A stretch of 36,008 nt of DNA from Clostridia bacterium (GTDB lineage Bacteria; Bacillota; Clostridia; Oscillospirales; CAG-272): NCBI GenBank assembly GCA_017481495.1, contig JAFUPC010000069.1, positions 1 to 36,008 of the forward strand, in the 5' to 3' direction. The notes beneath the pieces were generated by a model, which saw only the letters and a list, made by a program, of their open reading frames with translations, searched no databases and was not told the DNA's origin. Positions 18,303-26,410 of the stretch are shown piece after piece. A program made the translations under genes and the position numbers. Position 1 is the first letter of the stretch. Each line of letters begins with the position of its first letter.

Positions 18303-19097
18303 ATGAAATACGCATCCGATTTCCGTTCCGACGCCAGAGCCGCCCTGCGCGGGAAATGGCCGCTTGCCGTGCTGACCGCATTTGTCGCCGTTCTGATCGG
18401 CGGTGCCGTATCGGAATCCGACGGTACTTCCGCGGTGTCCAACCGCAATGCGGTCAACACCGATTTTCTTTCCGGCATGGAACCGCTTCTGACCGCAGTG
18501 CTGATCGTTTTGTGTATCCGGCTCGTGCTGTCTGTCTTCATTGGCGGAATGATTGCAATGGGATATTCCCGTTTCAATCTGAATCTTGTCGATGGCAAAA
18601 AAGCGCGGTTCGGCGACCTGTTTTCCTGCTTTCACAGATTCAATGCCGGCTTTGATATGCAGGTTCTGCTGGTCGTCTATCTTATTCTGTGGTCCATGCT
18701 CTTTGTCATCCCCGGCATCGTCAAATCCTACAGCTACGCCATGACACGTTACATTCTCGCCGAACATCCGGAATATTCTCCGAACGATGCCATCACCCGT
18801 TCCCGCGAGGTGATGGACGGCAATAAATTCCGCCTGTTCTGTCTCTGGTTCAGTTTCATCGGCTGGTCGTTTCTCTGTTCGGTACCGGCGACCTTCGCCG
18901 TGTACGGATTGCTGACCGGTGTGCTTCCCTTGCTTCTCCTCTTTCCGGTCGCTGTGATCGGCGAGAGTATGGTCCATGCGTACAGAGAAGCAGCGACTGC
19001 CGCATTTTACCGTGAGATTACATCCGATACCTGCCAAGCGGAACCGACAGAACCTGACACAGAATCCGAAAACCAAATCCCCAGTGAGGAACCGTAA
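18303..19097 (+). CDS. DUF975-family membrane protein
   Basis: The 264-residue protein starts with YASDFRSDARAALRGKWPLA, followed by four or five membrane helices. It carries the family signature YSYAMTRYILAEHPEYSP with AITRSREVMDGNKFRLF and FSFIGW after it. Function of DUF975 proteins is unknown; they are common in Firmicutes membranes. The start at 18303 has GGAGG 7-8 bases upstream, preferred over the ATG at 18279. The stop is 6 bases before the next gene, so the two are tightly linked. The acidic tail (EPTEPDTESENQIPSEEP) is low complexity. Confidence 0.87.
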   Translation: MKYASDFRSDARAALRGKWPLAVLTAFVAVLIGGAVSESDGTSAVSNRNAVNTDFLSGMEPLLTAVLIVLCIRLVLSVFIGGMIAMGYSRFNLNLVDGKKARFGDLFSCFHRFNAGFDMQVLLVVYLILWSMLFVIPGIVKSYSYAMTRYILAEHPEYSPNDAITRSREVMDGNKFRLFCLWFSFIGWSFLCSVPATFAVYGLLTGVLPLLLLFPVAVIGESMVHAYREAATAAFYREITSDTCQAEPTEPDTESENQIPSEEP

Positions 19098-19103
19098 GAA
19101 CCA

Positions 19104-20063
19104 ATGAGCACAAAATCAACCAACACAAAACTGAAAAAAGAACTCAAATCCGCCGCAAAGAAAAAGCAGACCGTCAAAGTCATCCTCTTTGCACTCCTGC
19201 TCCTCTTTCTGTGGTGGTATGACAACTATACCGACACCCCCGTTTCCGCCAATGCGACCGTGTATGAAGACGGAACGCTCGACACGGAAACGTCGCTTAC
19301 CGTCCACTTCATCGACGTCGGACAGGGTGATGCGGCATACATCGAACTGCCGACCGGAGAGACGGTGCTCATTGACGCGGGCACCAACGCATCGGAGGAT
19401 GCCCTGCTTGCGTATCTCGACCGGTACGACTGCGATACCATCGACTACGCCGTTTTCACACATCCGCATGAAGACCACATCGGCGGTGCCGACAAGGTTC
19501 TGGGGCGGTATCATGTGAACAACGTCCTGCTTCCGGATGCGGATGCCACGTCTTCCACTTATGAGAAAATGCTCGACGGCATTGCCGACAGCGGTGCGGC
19601 AGTGATGCTTGCCGAGGTTGGGGACACCTATTCTGTCGGAGAAGCGGTCATCCGCATTCTCGGTCCGACTGACCCCTCCGATGATGACCTCAACAACGCC
19701 AGCATCGTCCTGCGGCTGGAATACAAGGACGTATCGTTTGTGTTCACGGGAGATGCGGAGAAGTCATCGGAAAAATCCATTCTGGCAGAGGTCGGTGCAA
19801 CCCTTTTGGATGCAGATGTCCTGAAAGTCGGTCATCACGGCTCCAATACCTCCTCTTCTTCGGATTTTCTGGATGCGGTCTCCCCTGCGGTCGCTGTCAT
19901 CAGCTGCGGCGAAAACAACGAATACGGTCATCCGCACAAGGAAACCGTCAATGCGCTCACGGAACGCGGCGTGAAGCAGTTTCGCACGGATGAACTCGGA
20001 AGCATCCGGATTTATACCGACGGTACGGCACTGCTCGTGCAGAGTGATAAGGAGCTTTCCTGA
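19104..20063 (+). CDS. ComEC/Rec2-like MBL-fold hydrolase, membrane anchored
   Basis: The 319-residue protein has a lysine-rich cytoplasmic start, one membrane helix (about 24-40) and an extracellular MBL domain. Diagnostic segments are VHFIDVGQGDAAYIELP, the metal-site FTHPHEDHIGGAD, VFTGDAE, LKVGHHGSNTSSS and the ending NEYGHPHKET. These match the stand-alone homologues of the ComEC C-terminal domain. In ComEC this domain is thought to degrade the non-transported DNA strand, but stand-alone proteins have no agreed role and no competence genes are near. It follows the DUF975 gene by 6 bases and ends at a strong terminator. Confidence 0.9.
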   Translation: MSTKSTNTKLKKELKSAAKKKQTVKVILFALLLLFLWWYDNYTDTPVSANATVYEDGTLDTETSLTVHFIDVGQGDAAYIELPTGETVLIDAGTNASEDALLAYLDRYDCDTIDYAVFTHPHEDHIGGADKVLGRYHVNNVLLPDADATSSTYEKMLDGIADSGAAVMLAEVGDTYSVGEAVIRILGPTDPSDDDLNNASIVLRLEYKDVSFVFTGDAEKSSEKSILAEVGATLLDADVLKVGHHGSNTSSSSDFLDAVSPAVAVISCGENNEYGHPHKETVNALTERGVKQFRTDELGSIRIYTDGTALLVQSDKELS

Positions 20064-20079
20064 TTTTTTCAATATAAAA

Positions 20080-20110
20080 GCCGCAGGCGTGAACCCTGCG
20101 GCATATTTTT
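20080..20110. terminator. Bidirectional terminator between the ComEC-like gene and greA
   Basis: GCCGCAGG at 20080-20087 and CCTGCGGC at 20095-20102 form a perfect 8-pair stem with a 7-base loop, followed by ATATTTTT on the plus strand and TTTTATATT on the minus strand. Confidence 0.9.
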
Positions 20111-20127
20111 ATGAAGTTTATTTGCCC

Positions 20128-20631
20128 TCAGAACCGGTTGATCGGAATCTCCCCGTCATCCTCACCCTTTTCAATGGCGCGGATTTCGACATAATAACTG
20201 TAATTGTCGTTGACTTTCACGGAAACCGTATCTCCGACCTTGCGGCCGATGATGGCGGCGCCGAGCGGGGATTCCTTTGATATGATGCCCGCAAGAGCAT
20301 TGACACGCACCGTCGTGACGATCTGCACGGTCTGTTCCTCGTCGTCTTCCGGAATATAGACCGTTACCCGGTCAAAGAGACCGACCGTATCGTTTCCGCC
20401 CGTCTGCGTAACAACGATGGCGGTGTCGATCATGTTCTGCAAATAACGGATGCGGCTTTCGTTGCGGTTCTTTTCCTGCTTTGCCGCCTTGTATTCGTAG
20501 TTTTCGCTCAAATCGCCGTATTCACGGGTGCGCTTGACCTCGGCGAGCAGCTGCGGACGGAGCACCTTTATCCGGTGCTCGATCTCCTCTTTCATTTTCT
20601 GAATATCGCCGGGTGTTAATTCGTCGTGCAT
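20128..20631 (-). CDS. greA: Transcription elongation factor GreA
   Basis: This 167-residue protein has an N-terminal antiparallel coiled coil (about 8-77) with the catalytic tip EYGDLSENYEYKAAK; Asp40 and Glu43 correspond to the pair that reaches into the RNA polymerase secondary channel. The C-terminal FKBP-like domain ends SPLGAAIIGRKVGDTVSVKV. GreA rescues backtracked polymerase by stimulating RNA cleavage. The start at 20631 has AGGAG six bases upstream. It lies 12 bases after the aminotransferase stop and is probably on the same transcript. Confidence 0.96.
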   Translation of the reverse strand: MHDELTPGDIQKMKEEIEHRIKVLRPQLLAEVKRTREYGDLSENYEYKAAKQEKNRNESRIRYLQNMIDTAIVVTQTGGNDTVGLFDRVTVYIPEDDEEQTVQIVTTVRVNALAGIISKESPLGAAIIGRKVGDTVSVKVNDNYSYYVEIRAIEKGEDDGEIPINRF

Positions 20632-20643
20632 GAGGTTCTCCTT

Positions 20644-21951
20644 TTATTTTGCCGGAACTGCTTCTCCGCGTTCCGTGAGGATCTTCTTTGCGGCTTCCAG
20701 CTTGACACATAACGCAAACAGTCTTGCGGCGATTTCCAGGTCGGGAAGCGGCGGGTAAGAGGGCGCAATGCGGATGTTGGAGTCCGCGGGGTCAATGCCG
20801 TAGGGATAGGTCGCACCGGCACCGGTCATCACGACACCGGCTTTCTTGCACCGTGCGACAATGGCTTTGGCACAGCCCGGAAGCGCATCGAACGAGATGA
20901 AATAACCGCCGCGCGGCTCGGTCCATGTGCCGATTTCCAGACCGTCCATCTCCTCGTGCAGAATGCGCTCGACGAGTTCAAACTTCGGGCGCAGAATGTC
21001 TGCGTGGCGGCGCATATGCTCGACCATGCCGTGGATGTCGCCGAAATAGCGGACGTGGCGCAGTTGGTTGACCTTGTCGTGACCGATGGTCTGGATGCAG
21101 AGCTGTTTCCGGATGTCCTCCATGTTGTTGTGGGAGGTGGCGATCGCCGCAATGCCGGAACCGGGGAAGCTGATTTTGGATGTGGATGCGAATTTATAAA
21201 CGAGATCGGGATTGCCCGCGCGCTTGCATTCCGCAAGAATCTCAATCAGGTGATCCTGGTCATCGTCGTAAAGATGATGGATGGTATAAGCGTTGTCCCA
21301 GTAGATACGGAAATCCTGCGCCGCAGGCTTCAGCCGGGCAAAACGCCGCACGGTCAGATCGGAGTAGGAATACCCCTGCGGATTGGAATATTTCGGTACG
21401 CACCAGATGCCCTTTATTGAATCATCCTCGGCGACGAGCCGCTCGATCATATCCATATCCGGACCCTCGGGCGACATCGGAATGTTGATCATTTCAATGC
21501 CGAAATATTCGGTAATGGCAAAATGACGGTCATAACCGGGAACGGGACATAAAAATTTCACTTTGTCAAGCTTGCACCAAGGTGTGGAACCCATGACACC
21601 GTGTGTCATCGAGCGGGAAATGGTGTCGTACATGACATTCAGGCTGGAATTGCCGTAGATGATAATATTGTCGGTGGAAACCTCCATCATGTCCGCCATC
21701 AGGATCTTTGCTTCCTTGATGCCGTCCAGCACACCGTAGTTGCGGCAGTCCGTTCCGTCCTCGCAGAGCAGATCGCTGTCCCCGGAAAGAACATCCATCA
21801 TACCCATCGACAGATCCAGCTGCTCCACGCACGGCTTTCCGCGCGCCATGTTCAGCTGTAAATCCCGTGCCTGATATTCCTTGTACTGAACAAGGAGCGA
21901 GCGGTACAGCGCATTCAGTTCGTCAGTCGTATAATCTTTGTATGCCTTCAT
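20644..21951 (-). CDS. Type Ic aspartate aminotransferase (PF12897)
   Basis: This 435-residue PLP enzyme matches the aminotransferase branch named type Ic. Seen residues: substrate-region LNMARGKP near 33-40, VPKYSNPQGYSYSD with Asn190, YWDNAY with Asp219, and the PLP lysine Lys259 in FASTSKISFPGSG. The family converts aspartate and 2-oxoglutarate to oxaloacetate and glutamate. The ATG at 21951 follows AGGAAAGGA and the product starts like the family (KAYKDYTTDELNALY). An in-frame ATG at 22035 sits at the expected transcript start and is rejected. greA follows 12 bases later. Confidence 0.92.
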   Translation of the reverse strand: MKAYKDYTTDELNALYRSLLVQYKEYQARDLQLNMARGKPCVEQLDLSMGMMDVLSGDSDLLCEDGTDCRNYGVLDGIKEAKILMADMMEVSTDNIIIYGNSSLNVMYDTISRSMTHGVMGSTPWCKLDKVKFLCPVPGYDRHFAITEYFGIEMINIPMSPEGPDMDMIERLVAEDDSIKGIWCVPKYSNPQGYSYSDLTVRRFARLKPAAQDFRIYWDNAYTIHHLYDDDQDHLIEILAECKRAGNPDLVYKFASTSKISFPGSGIAAIATSHNNMEDIRKQLCIQTIGHDKVNQLRHVRYFGDIHGMVEHMRRHADILRPKFELVERILHEEMDGLEIGTWTEPRGGYFISFDALPGCAKAIVARCKKAGVVMTGAGATYPYGIDPADSNIRIAPSYPPLPDLEIAARLFALCVKLEAAKKILTERGEAVPAK

Positions 21952-21981
21952 CGGAGATTCCTTTCCTGATTCTATCAAAAC

Positions 21982-21999
21982 GCAGGATTTTTGCCCTGC
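21982..21999 (-). other. Leader hairpin of the aminotransferase-greA mRNA
   Basis: On the minus strand GCAGG and CCTGC pair around an 8-base A-rich loop, then GTTTTG. It lies about 30 bases before the start codon. The T run is short, so an attenuator is possible but weak. Confidence 0.3.
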
Positions 22000-22039
22000 T
22001 GTTTCACGTAAACTTGCAGATTCATTCAATAACATTACT

Positions 22040-22068
22040 ATTATACCACTATATGCGCGTTTTGTCAA
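22040..22068 (-). promoter_or_regulatory. Promoter of the aminotransferase-greA operon
   Basis: Perfect TTGACA (22068-22063), 17-base spacer and perfect TATAAT (22045-22040) on the minus strand; one of the strongest promoters in the window. Confidence 0.9.
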
Positions 22069-22070
22069 GG

Positions 22071-22108
22071 CGATTTTGCATAATCGCAAAAAAATTCCTG
22101 CAAAATCG
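22071..22108. repeat. Inverted repeat between two divergent promoters
   Basis: CGATTTTGC at 22071-22079 and GCAAAATCG at 22100-22108 are exact 9-base inverted repeats. A second overlapping pairing, GCGATT at 22070-22075 with AATCGC at 22082-22087, shares the left arm. The position between the -35 boxes of two divergent promoters suits a shared regulator site. Confidence 0.45.
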
Positions 22109-22144
22109 TACAGAAATTTTTCATAGTAAATTCTGCGCGCCCAC

Positions 22145-22173
22145 TTGACAAAACCGACAGTTTCCGATATAAT
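22145..22173 (+). promoter_or_regulatory. Promoter of the first Gfo/Idh/MocA gene
   Basis: Perfect TTGACA at 22145-22150, 17-base spacer and perfect TATAAT at 22168-22173. Confidence 0.9.
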
Positions 22174-22181
22174 ATATAACA

Positions 22182-22196
22182 GCTATTATCGATAGC
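22182..22196 (+). promoter_or_regulatory. Small inverted repeat at the transcript start of the MocA-type gene
   Basis: GCTAT at 22182-22186 and ATAGC at 22192-22196 flank a 5-base centre just after the -10 box. It could be an operator or a short 5-prime hairpin. Confidence 0.35.
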
Positions 22197-22222
22197 AGCG
22201 TATCATTCGGAGGACAAGTTTC

Positions 22223-23293
22223 ATGGAACAGAAAAAAGTTTACGGCGTCATGCTCATCGGATGCGGCCACATCGGCGGTCAGCACATTGAAGATATTTAT
22301 TACCGCGACAATGTTAAAATTATTGCCTGTGTGGATAAAAATCCTGCGGCGGCGGAGCTTTTTGCGCGGCGGTACGGAAGCGGAATCGCAGAACACGACA
22401 CCGATTATCACCGGTTTCTGTCCCGTGACGACCTTGACATCGTCATCATTGCGACATATGCAGAGACCCATTTTGCCATCATGCAGGACTGTGTGGCGGC
22501 GGGAAAGCACGTTCTGTGCGAAAAACCCATTGCGCCGACAATCGCGGAAGCCGAACAGTTCTGCGCCGTTGCCCGCGCATCCGGATGCAAGGTTCTGATC
22601 GCGCACATTCTGCGCCACAATGCGACCTATCAGCGCGCCGCGGAGATGATCCGTTCCGGTCAGCTCGGCGACATCCGGCTCATCCGCATGGTGCAGAACC
22701 ACCACATCATGAACAAGGAACGGTATATGCGCCTTTTGGAAGACTGCTCTCCCATCGTGGACTGCGGCGTGCATTATGTGGACGTTATCCGCTGGTTCAC
22801 GGGGCTTGAGGTCACGAGCATTTCCGGCATGGGCGGCATCGTTTCGCGCGTGGTTCCGGAGAACACTTATGATTACGGTATGATCACGATGAAATTGTCC
22901 AACGGCTGTACCGCGTATTACGAAGCCGGCTGGACGGACACGACCGCAAGCGAAAATCTCAAAGAATTTGTCGGCACGGACGGCCGCATCAAGATCATTC
23001 TCGCCGATTACCGTACCGCTAACAAGGAAGAGGGCGATCTCATCGAGTATTACGACAAGCGCACCGAAACCTATTCTTCCATCAATATCCGCTGTAAATA
23101 TAAGGATATGTACGCACAGCTCTGTGCGCTCATCGACATGATCGAAAATGACACCGACGGTTTCCCGACCCTCGACGATGCCATGACCGCGTTCCGCATC
23201 GTCATGCAGTGCGACGAACACATCCGCAACACGCTCCGTCTGGAACAGAAAACGGACGAAGCGGCACTCCGGTATGTCGGGGATCTGATGTAA
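22223..23293 (+). CDS. Gfo/Idh/MocA-family oxidoreductase
   Basis: The 356-residue protein has an N-terminal Rossmann fold (VMLIGCGHIGGQHIEDIY), the family EKP motif at HVLCEKPIAPTIAEAE, and the C-terminal alpha/beta domain with the likely catalytic Asp-x-x-x-His pair in VDCGVHYVDVIRWF. Members oxidise or reduce sugars, inositols and related polyols with NAD(P). Substrate cannot be told. The start at 22223 has GGAGG 9 bases upstream. The gene stands alone between its promoter and a terminator. Confidence 0.92.
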   Translation: MEQKKVYGVMLIGCGHIGGQHIEDIYYRDNVKIIACVDKNPAAAELFARRYGSGIAEHDTDYHRFLSRDDLDIVIIATYAETHFAIMQDCVAAGKHVLCEKPIAPTIAEAEQFCAVARASGCKVLIAHILRHNATYQRAAEMIRSGQLGDIRLIRMVQNHHIMNKERYMRLLEDCSPIVDCGVHYVDVIRWFTGLEVTSISGMGGIVSRVVPENTYDYGMITMKLSNGCTAYYEAGWTDTTASENLKEFVGTDGRIKIILADYRTANKEEGDLIEYYDKRTETYSSINIRCKYKDMYAQLCALIDMIENDTDGFPTLDDAMTAFRIVMQCDEHIRNTLRLEQKTDEAALRYVGDLM

Positions 23294-23302
23294 CATGAAA
23301 AA

Positions 23303-23348
23303 GGCGATACCCAAACCGCTTGCCGGCGGAAGGTATCGCCTGTTTTTT
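23303..23348. terminator. Bidirectional terminator between the MocA-type gene and the lipoprotein gene
   Basis: GGCGATACC at 23303-23311 and GGTATCGCC at 23332-23340 form a perfect 9-pair stem with a 20-base loop, followed by TGTTTTTT on the plus strand. The minus strand reads CTTTTTCATG after the stem. Confidence 0.9.
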
Positions 23349-23365
23349 GTCCGATGAACGACCGG

Positions 23366-25483
23366 TTACATACCGCCGTTCCCGGGAATATCGCCCGGCA
23401 TTTTCCCGCCCATTTCCGGTGGTGTCATACCGCCCGGCATCTGTCCGCCGCCGTCCGGCATATCGGGAACCTCACCGTCCCCGGGCATATCCGGAACGAC
23501 CGCGTTTCCGTCGGCATCGGTCTCGACGCCGGGAATTTCACCCATGTCGGGAATCCCGCCGCCCGTGTTTCCGCCCATATCGCCGCGGTTTCCGCGGCCG
23601 CCGAAGCCGCCGTTTTGCTTCCCGTTGTCGGGAGTTCCGCCGCCGTTCATTCCGCCCATTCCCATGCTGGAGCCGTAGACAGTGGACTGCATGACGAATT
23701 CCGTTTCCGCATCCCCTGCGGTAAGGGTGTAGGTGTTCCCCGTCTGCAATTCCGGTATGGAGATCAGAACCGAATTGTAGGTTTTCTGTGCCGCATAGGT
23801 AAATAACACGTTTCCGTCGGCATCGTACAGCGTAACGGGAGCCGCGTTCTGCCCGGCGGACAGCATGATGAGCGCAGTACCTTGTGAGGAGCTGTCATCA
23901 AAATTCATCGCCATCCCGGAGCCGCCGAGCGCGATGAAGATTCCACCGGAAACACTTCCGCTTCCCGCATAATCAAGCGCACCGTTTGCGCTGTCCGCGG
24001 GACCATCCACATACGTTTCGCCGCCCGTGACGACAAGGTCGCCGTTGGAATCAATGCCGTCGCCGCCCGCATTGACAGACAGATACCCGCCGGAAATGAC
24101 GATACAGCTTTCCCCGTCAGAAGAAAACATATCCATTCCGCTTCCGCCGCCGAAACCGCCGAATCCGGAGGAATCGTTTCCGCCTGCCGCATTCAGACCG
24201 TCGTCAGACGCGGTGAGAACGGTTTTTCCGCCGGCAATCGTGATGATGGTTCCCTCAAGCCCCTCGTAGCTTTTCGTGATGGTGATCTCACCGCCCGATA
24301 CAGTCAGCGTATCATCGGCGTGGATGCCGTCATCGCCCGCAGCGATGGTGAAGCTGCCGCCTGCCACCGTGACATTACCGTTTGCGTGCAGAGCATCGTC
24401 AGATGTGTCAAGGGAGAATGTCCCGTCCGTGATGCGCAGTTCTGTACCGGCTTTCAGACCCTTGAAGCTGTCAGTCACGGAAGTGTCTTCTGTTTCACCG
24501 GCAGAAGAATCCGTCTGCTCATCACCCCGCGAGACCTCTCCGCCGCGGGAAAACCATCCGCCGCGGCCGCCCATGCCGAAATCCTCCTCCGTATGCGCCG
24601 CCGCATTTGCCGCACCGCCGCCGGAAACAATCGTATAATCCCCGCCGTCAATCTGCAGGATGTTCGATGCGGAAATCCCGTCGCCCGCTGCCGTCACGTC
24701 ATATGTCCCGCCGAGCAGGTACACAGAGCCGAGTGCCGCATCGTCGTTGTTTTCTGCGTGGATGCCGTCTTTTCCACAGTCCACCGTGAAGGTGCCGTCA
24801 AGGATATTCACGCTGTCCTTTGCGCACAGCCCGTGTTCCGCGGCGGAAACGGAATAATCGCCGGAGACCACATACAGGTCATCCTTTGACACAATGCCGT
24901 GCCCGTATGCCGAGACGACCACAAGGGAACCCGTCCCGGACAATGTCAGGTCGTCCTTGGAGAAGACCGCAGCATCGACGTTTGAATCGGTGTTCTGCGA
25001 AAAATCATAAGAGGACGCCAGCGTGTTTTCCGTTCCGTCAGCAGTATAAAGGAACACATCTCCCGCCTGTGCGACATACAGCGCCGCATCTGTGGAGGAG
25101 GTGATATGCGCACCGTCAAAAAGGATCTTCACATCGGCGGATTTGTCCGTGTCAATGACGAGATTGCCCTCGCCAAGCGTTCCCGTGATGTGATAGGCAC
25201 CACCGTACAGAATGGTGATGGTAGTGCCGTCGACCGTGACGGTGTTTTTGTCCGCTTTGATGCCGTCGTCGGAGAGTACGATCTCATGAATCTCCGCATC
25301 CCCGTCCCATGCGGCAAGTGTTTTTTCGGAGAACAGCGCGCCCGCGTTCATTTGTACGACGGTTTCCGCATTCCCCGCGGCAACATCGGTATCCGTCTGC
25401 GCGGTATTGCATCCGCCGAACGTAAAAAGTCCCATCATCACAGCTGCCGCAAGAACTGCGGTGCTTCCCTGTTTCAAACTCAT
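23366..25483 (-). CDS. Cthe_2159-like carbohydrate-binding beta-helix lipoprotein with Gly/Pro/Met-rich tail
   Basis: The 705-residue protein starts with a signal peptide and a lipobox-like FTFGGC (Cys25; Phe at -3 is unusual). Residues 55-540 are a repeated beta-helix, with recurring turns such as GKDGIHAENN (237-246), GDGISASN (267-274), GDDGIHADDT (383-392) and GGDGIDSNGD (473-482). This matches the Cthe_2159-type domain (DUF4353), known from a Clostridium thermocellum protein that binds cellulose and polygalacturonic acid with calcium. An acidic/glycine-rich stretch at 299-340 interrupts the helix, and residues 604-705 form a disordered repetitive Gly/Pro/Met/Asp tail. It likely sits on the outer cell surface. 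No catalytic domain is seen. The ATG at 25483 follows AAGAAGG. Confidence 0.85.
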   Translation of the reverse strand: MSLKQGSTAVLAAAVMMGLFTFGGCNTAQTDTDVAAGNAETVVQMNAGALFSEKTLAAWDGDAEIHEIVLSDDGIKADKNTVTVDGTTITILYGGAYHITGTLGEGNLVIDTDKSADVKILFDGAHITSSTDAALYVAQAGDVFLYTADGTENTLASSYDFSQNTDSNVDAAVFSKDDLTLSGTGSLVVVSAYGHGIVSKDDLYVVSGDYSVSAAEHGLCAKDSVNILDGTFTVDCGKDGIHAENNDDAALGSVYLLGGTYDVTAAGDGISASNILQIDGGDYTIVSGGGAANAAAHTEEDFGMGGRGGWFSRGGEVSRGDEQTDSSAGETEDTSVTDSFKGLKAGTELRITDGTFSLDTSDDALHANGNVTVAGGSFTIAAGDDGIHADDTLTVSGGEITITKSYEGLEGTIITIAGGKTVLTASDDGLNAAGGNDSSGFGGFGGGSGMDMFSSDGESCIVISGGYLSVNAGGDGIDSNGDLVVTGGETYVDGPADSANGALDYAGSGSVSGGIFIALGGSGMAMNFDDSSSQGTALIMLSAGQNAAPVTLYDADGNVLFTYAAQKTYNSVLISIPELQTGNTYTLTAGDAETEFVMQSTVYGSSMGMGGMNGGGTPDNGKQNGGFGGRGNRGDMGGNTGGGIPDMGEIPGVETDADGNAVVPDMPGDGEVPDMPDGGGQMPGGMTPPEMGGKMPGDIPGNGGM

Positions 25484-25515
25484 TGTTATGCCTTCTTTAT
25501 CATTTAATAAATAGT

Positions 25516-25562
25516 ATTATACCTCATTTTTCTGAAACGGACTCTGCTGTCCGGTGACAGCA
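25516..25562 (-). promoter_or_regulatory. Probable promoter of the lipoprotein gene with upstream palindrome
   Basis: A perfect TATAAT lies at 25521-25516 on the minus strand, but no good -35 box is at the right distance. Just upstream, TGCTGTC at 25545-25551 and GACAGCA at 25556-25562 form a 7-base-arm palindrome. A weak -35 with an adjacent palindrome fits activator control. Confidence 0.45.
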
Positions 25563-25651
25563 CAATGAAAATTTCACGGAATCTGTTTGAAAGGACAGAC
25601 GGAGCGGTCTGCCTGCGCGTTCCGCCCCGTATAAAAGGTTCCCCTTGAAAA

Positions 25652-26014
25652 TTATTTTTTCTTCTTTTCGGATTTCTGCGCCGCAGAACCGTCCGCGGCT
25701 GCCGCGCCGGTGGAATCAATGCCGACCACATCGTCCACGGGAAGCGCAAACGCGATGCCCTGTCCCGGTGTATGCAGACCGACGGCATGATACAGCGCGT
25801 GCAGAACCTCTGCTTTCAGCTCCGCGGGAATCAGGATCATGACGATCTCCTTTTCCTCCTGCACGGTGATGCCGAAGAACGTCTCCGCCTCTCTTGCACC
25901 GGTTCCGCGTGCGTGAAGCACCGTACCGCCGCGCGCACCTGCGGTCTTTGCCGCATCCATGACGGTATCGGAGAAGCCCTCGTTGACAATGCAAAGGACA
26001 CATTCATATTTCAT
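25652..26014 (-). CDS. PII-like protein, second of a pair
   Basis: This 120-residue protein has the ferredoxin-like PII pattern: first strand YECVLCIVNEG, a short loop ARGTGAREAETFFGI (35-49) where PII carries the T-loop, strand EKEIVMILIPAE, and the C-terminal GQGIAFALPVDDVVGI. The T-loop tyrosine of GlnB/GlnK that is uridylylated is absent. After residue 100 comes an Ala/Ser-rich tail ending in a run of lysines. PII relatives sense nucleotides or small metabolites and often bind a membrane transporter. It starts 3 bases after the other PII-like gene and ends the DUF1538 operon. Confidence 0.8.
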   Translation of the reverse strand: MKYECVLCIVNEGFSDTVMDAAKTAGARGGTVLHARGTGAREAETFFGITVQEEKEIVMILIPAELKAEVLHALYHAVGLHTPGQGIAFALPVDDVVGIDSTGAAAADGSAAQKSEKKKK

Positions 26015-26017
26015 AAG

Positions 26018-26410
26018 TCAGTTTCCTCCCTCAATTCGCTGGTCTGATAAGAAACGATATACCGCCGAGCCGACAACGCTCGACAGCGGAACGGTGAACG
26101 CGATGCCGCGGCCGTTTTTCACGGTGCGGAACTTTTCGGCAAGACCGTCACACGCCGCACGGACACAGTCTTCGCGGATGATGCTGAAAATCACGGCTTT
26201 TCCGGAATCGGAAAGTCCCAGCATCTGCAGCATTTCCGTTTTCGCGGTTCCCTCACCGCGCATGGTCAGAAGCAGATTCACATGAAAGCTCTGCAAATAG
26301 TCGGTGAAGAAATCTTCCTTTTTCTGGTCAACGACCGTTACAAGCAGCTTGCATTTCAGAAGCGCACCTGCGGGAATCGCCTTTTTCTGATTATCCATAA
26401 TTATAAACAT
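26018..26410 (-). CDS. PII-like protein, first of a pair
   Basis: The 130-residue product shares its plan with its neighbour: strand CKLLVTVVDQKK, loop MRGEGTAKTEMLQMLGL (50-66), strand KAVIFSIIRED and ending GRGIAFTVPLSSVVGS. The two are clearly paralogous but well diverged, with different loop sequences, so they may sense different ligands or form mixed trimers. The start is uncertain: ATG 26410 has GGAAA followed by a 17-base hairpin that would shorten the gap to the start codon, while ATG 26398 lacks any ribosome site. It lies between DUF1538 and the second PII-like gene, so the three look like one operon. Confidence 0.78.
   Translation of the reverse strand: MFIIMDNQKKAIPAGALLKCKLLVTVVDQKKEDFFTDYLQSFHVNLLLTMRGEGTAKTEMLQMLGLSDSGKAVIFSIIREDCVRAACDGLAEKFRTVKNGRGIAFTVPLSSVVGSAVYRFLSDQRIEGGN

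Noticed and set aside
16767..19076. Very long open frame on the minus strand (about 769 codons) opposite the flippase and DUF975 genes
   Set aside because: Composition is Asp/His/Gln/Arg-rich with no recognisable fold, while the plus strand carries two clear membrane proteins with ribosome sites. It is a mirror of GC-biased third codon positions.
19104..20063. Competence (DNA uptake) locus based on the ComEC-like domain
   Set aside because: The ComEC membrane channel domain and ComEA, ComG or ComF genes are absent; only the stand-alone MBL part is present.
21952..22089. N-terminal extension of the aminotransferase (starts at 22089 or 22035)
   Set aside because: The promoter -10 lies at 22045-22040, so the first start is upstream of transcription and the second is at the transcript start; the ATG at 21951 has a good ribosome site and family-like N-terminus.
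23566..23670. Repetitive Gly/Pro-coding DNA near the lipoprotein C-terminus as a tandem or CRISPR-like repeat
   Set aside because: Repeats are irregular in length and sequence and in frame with a protein tail; there are no regular spacers.
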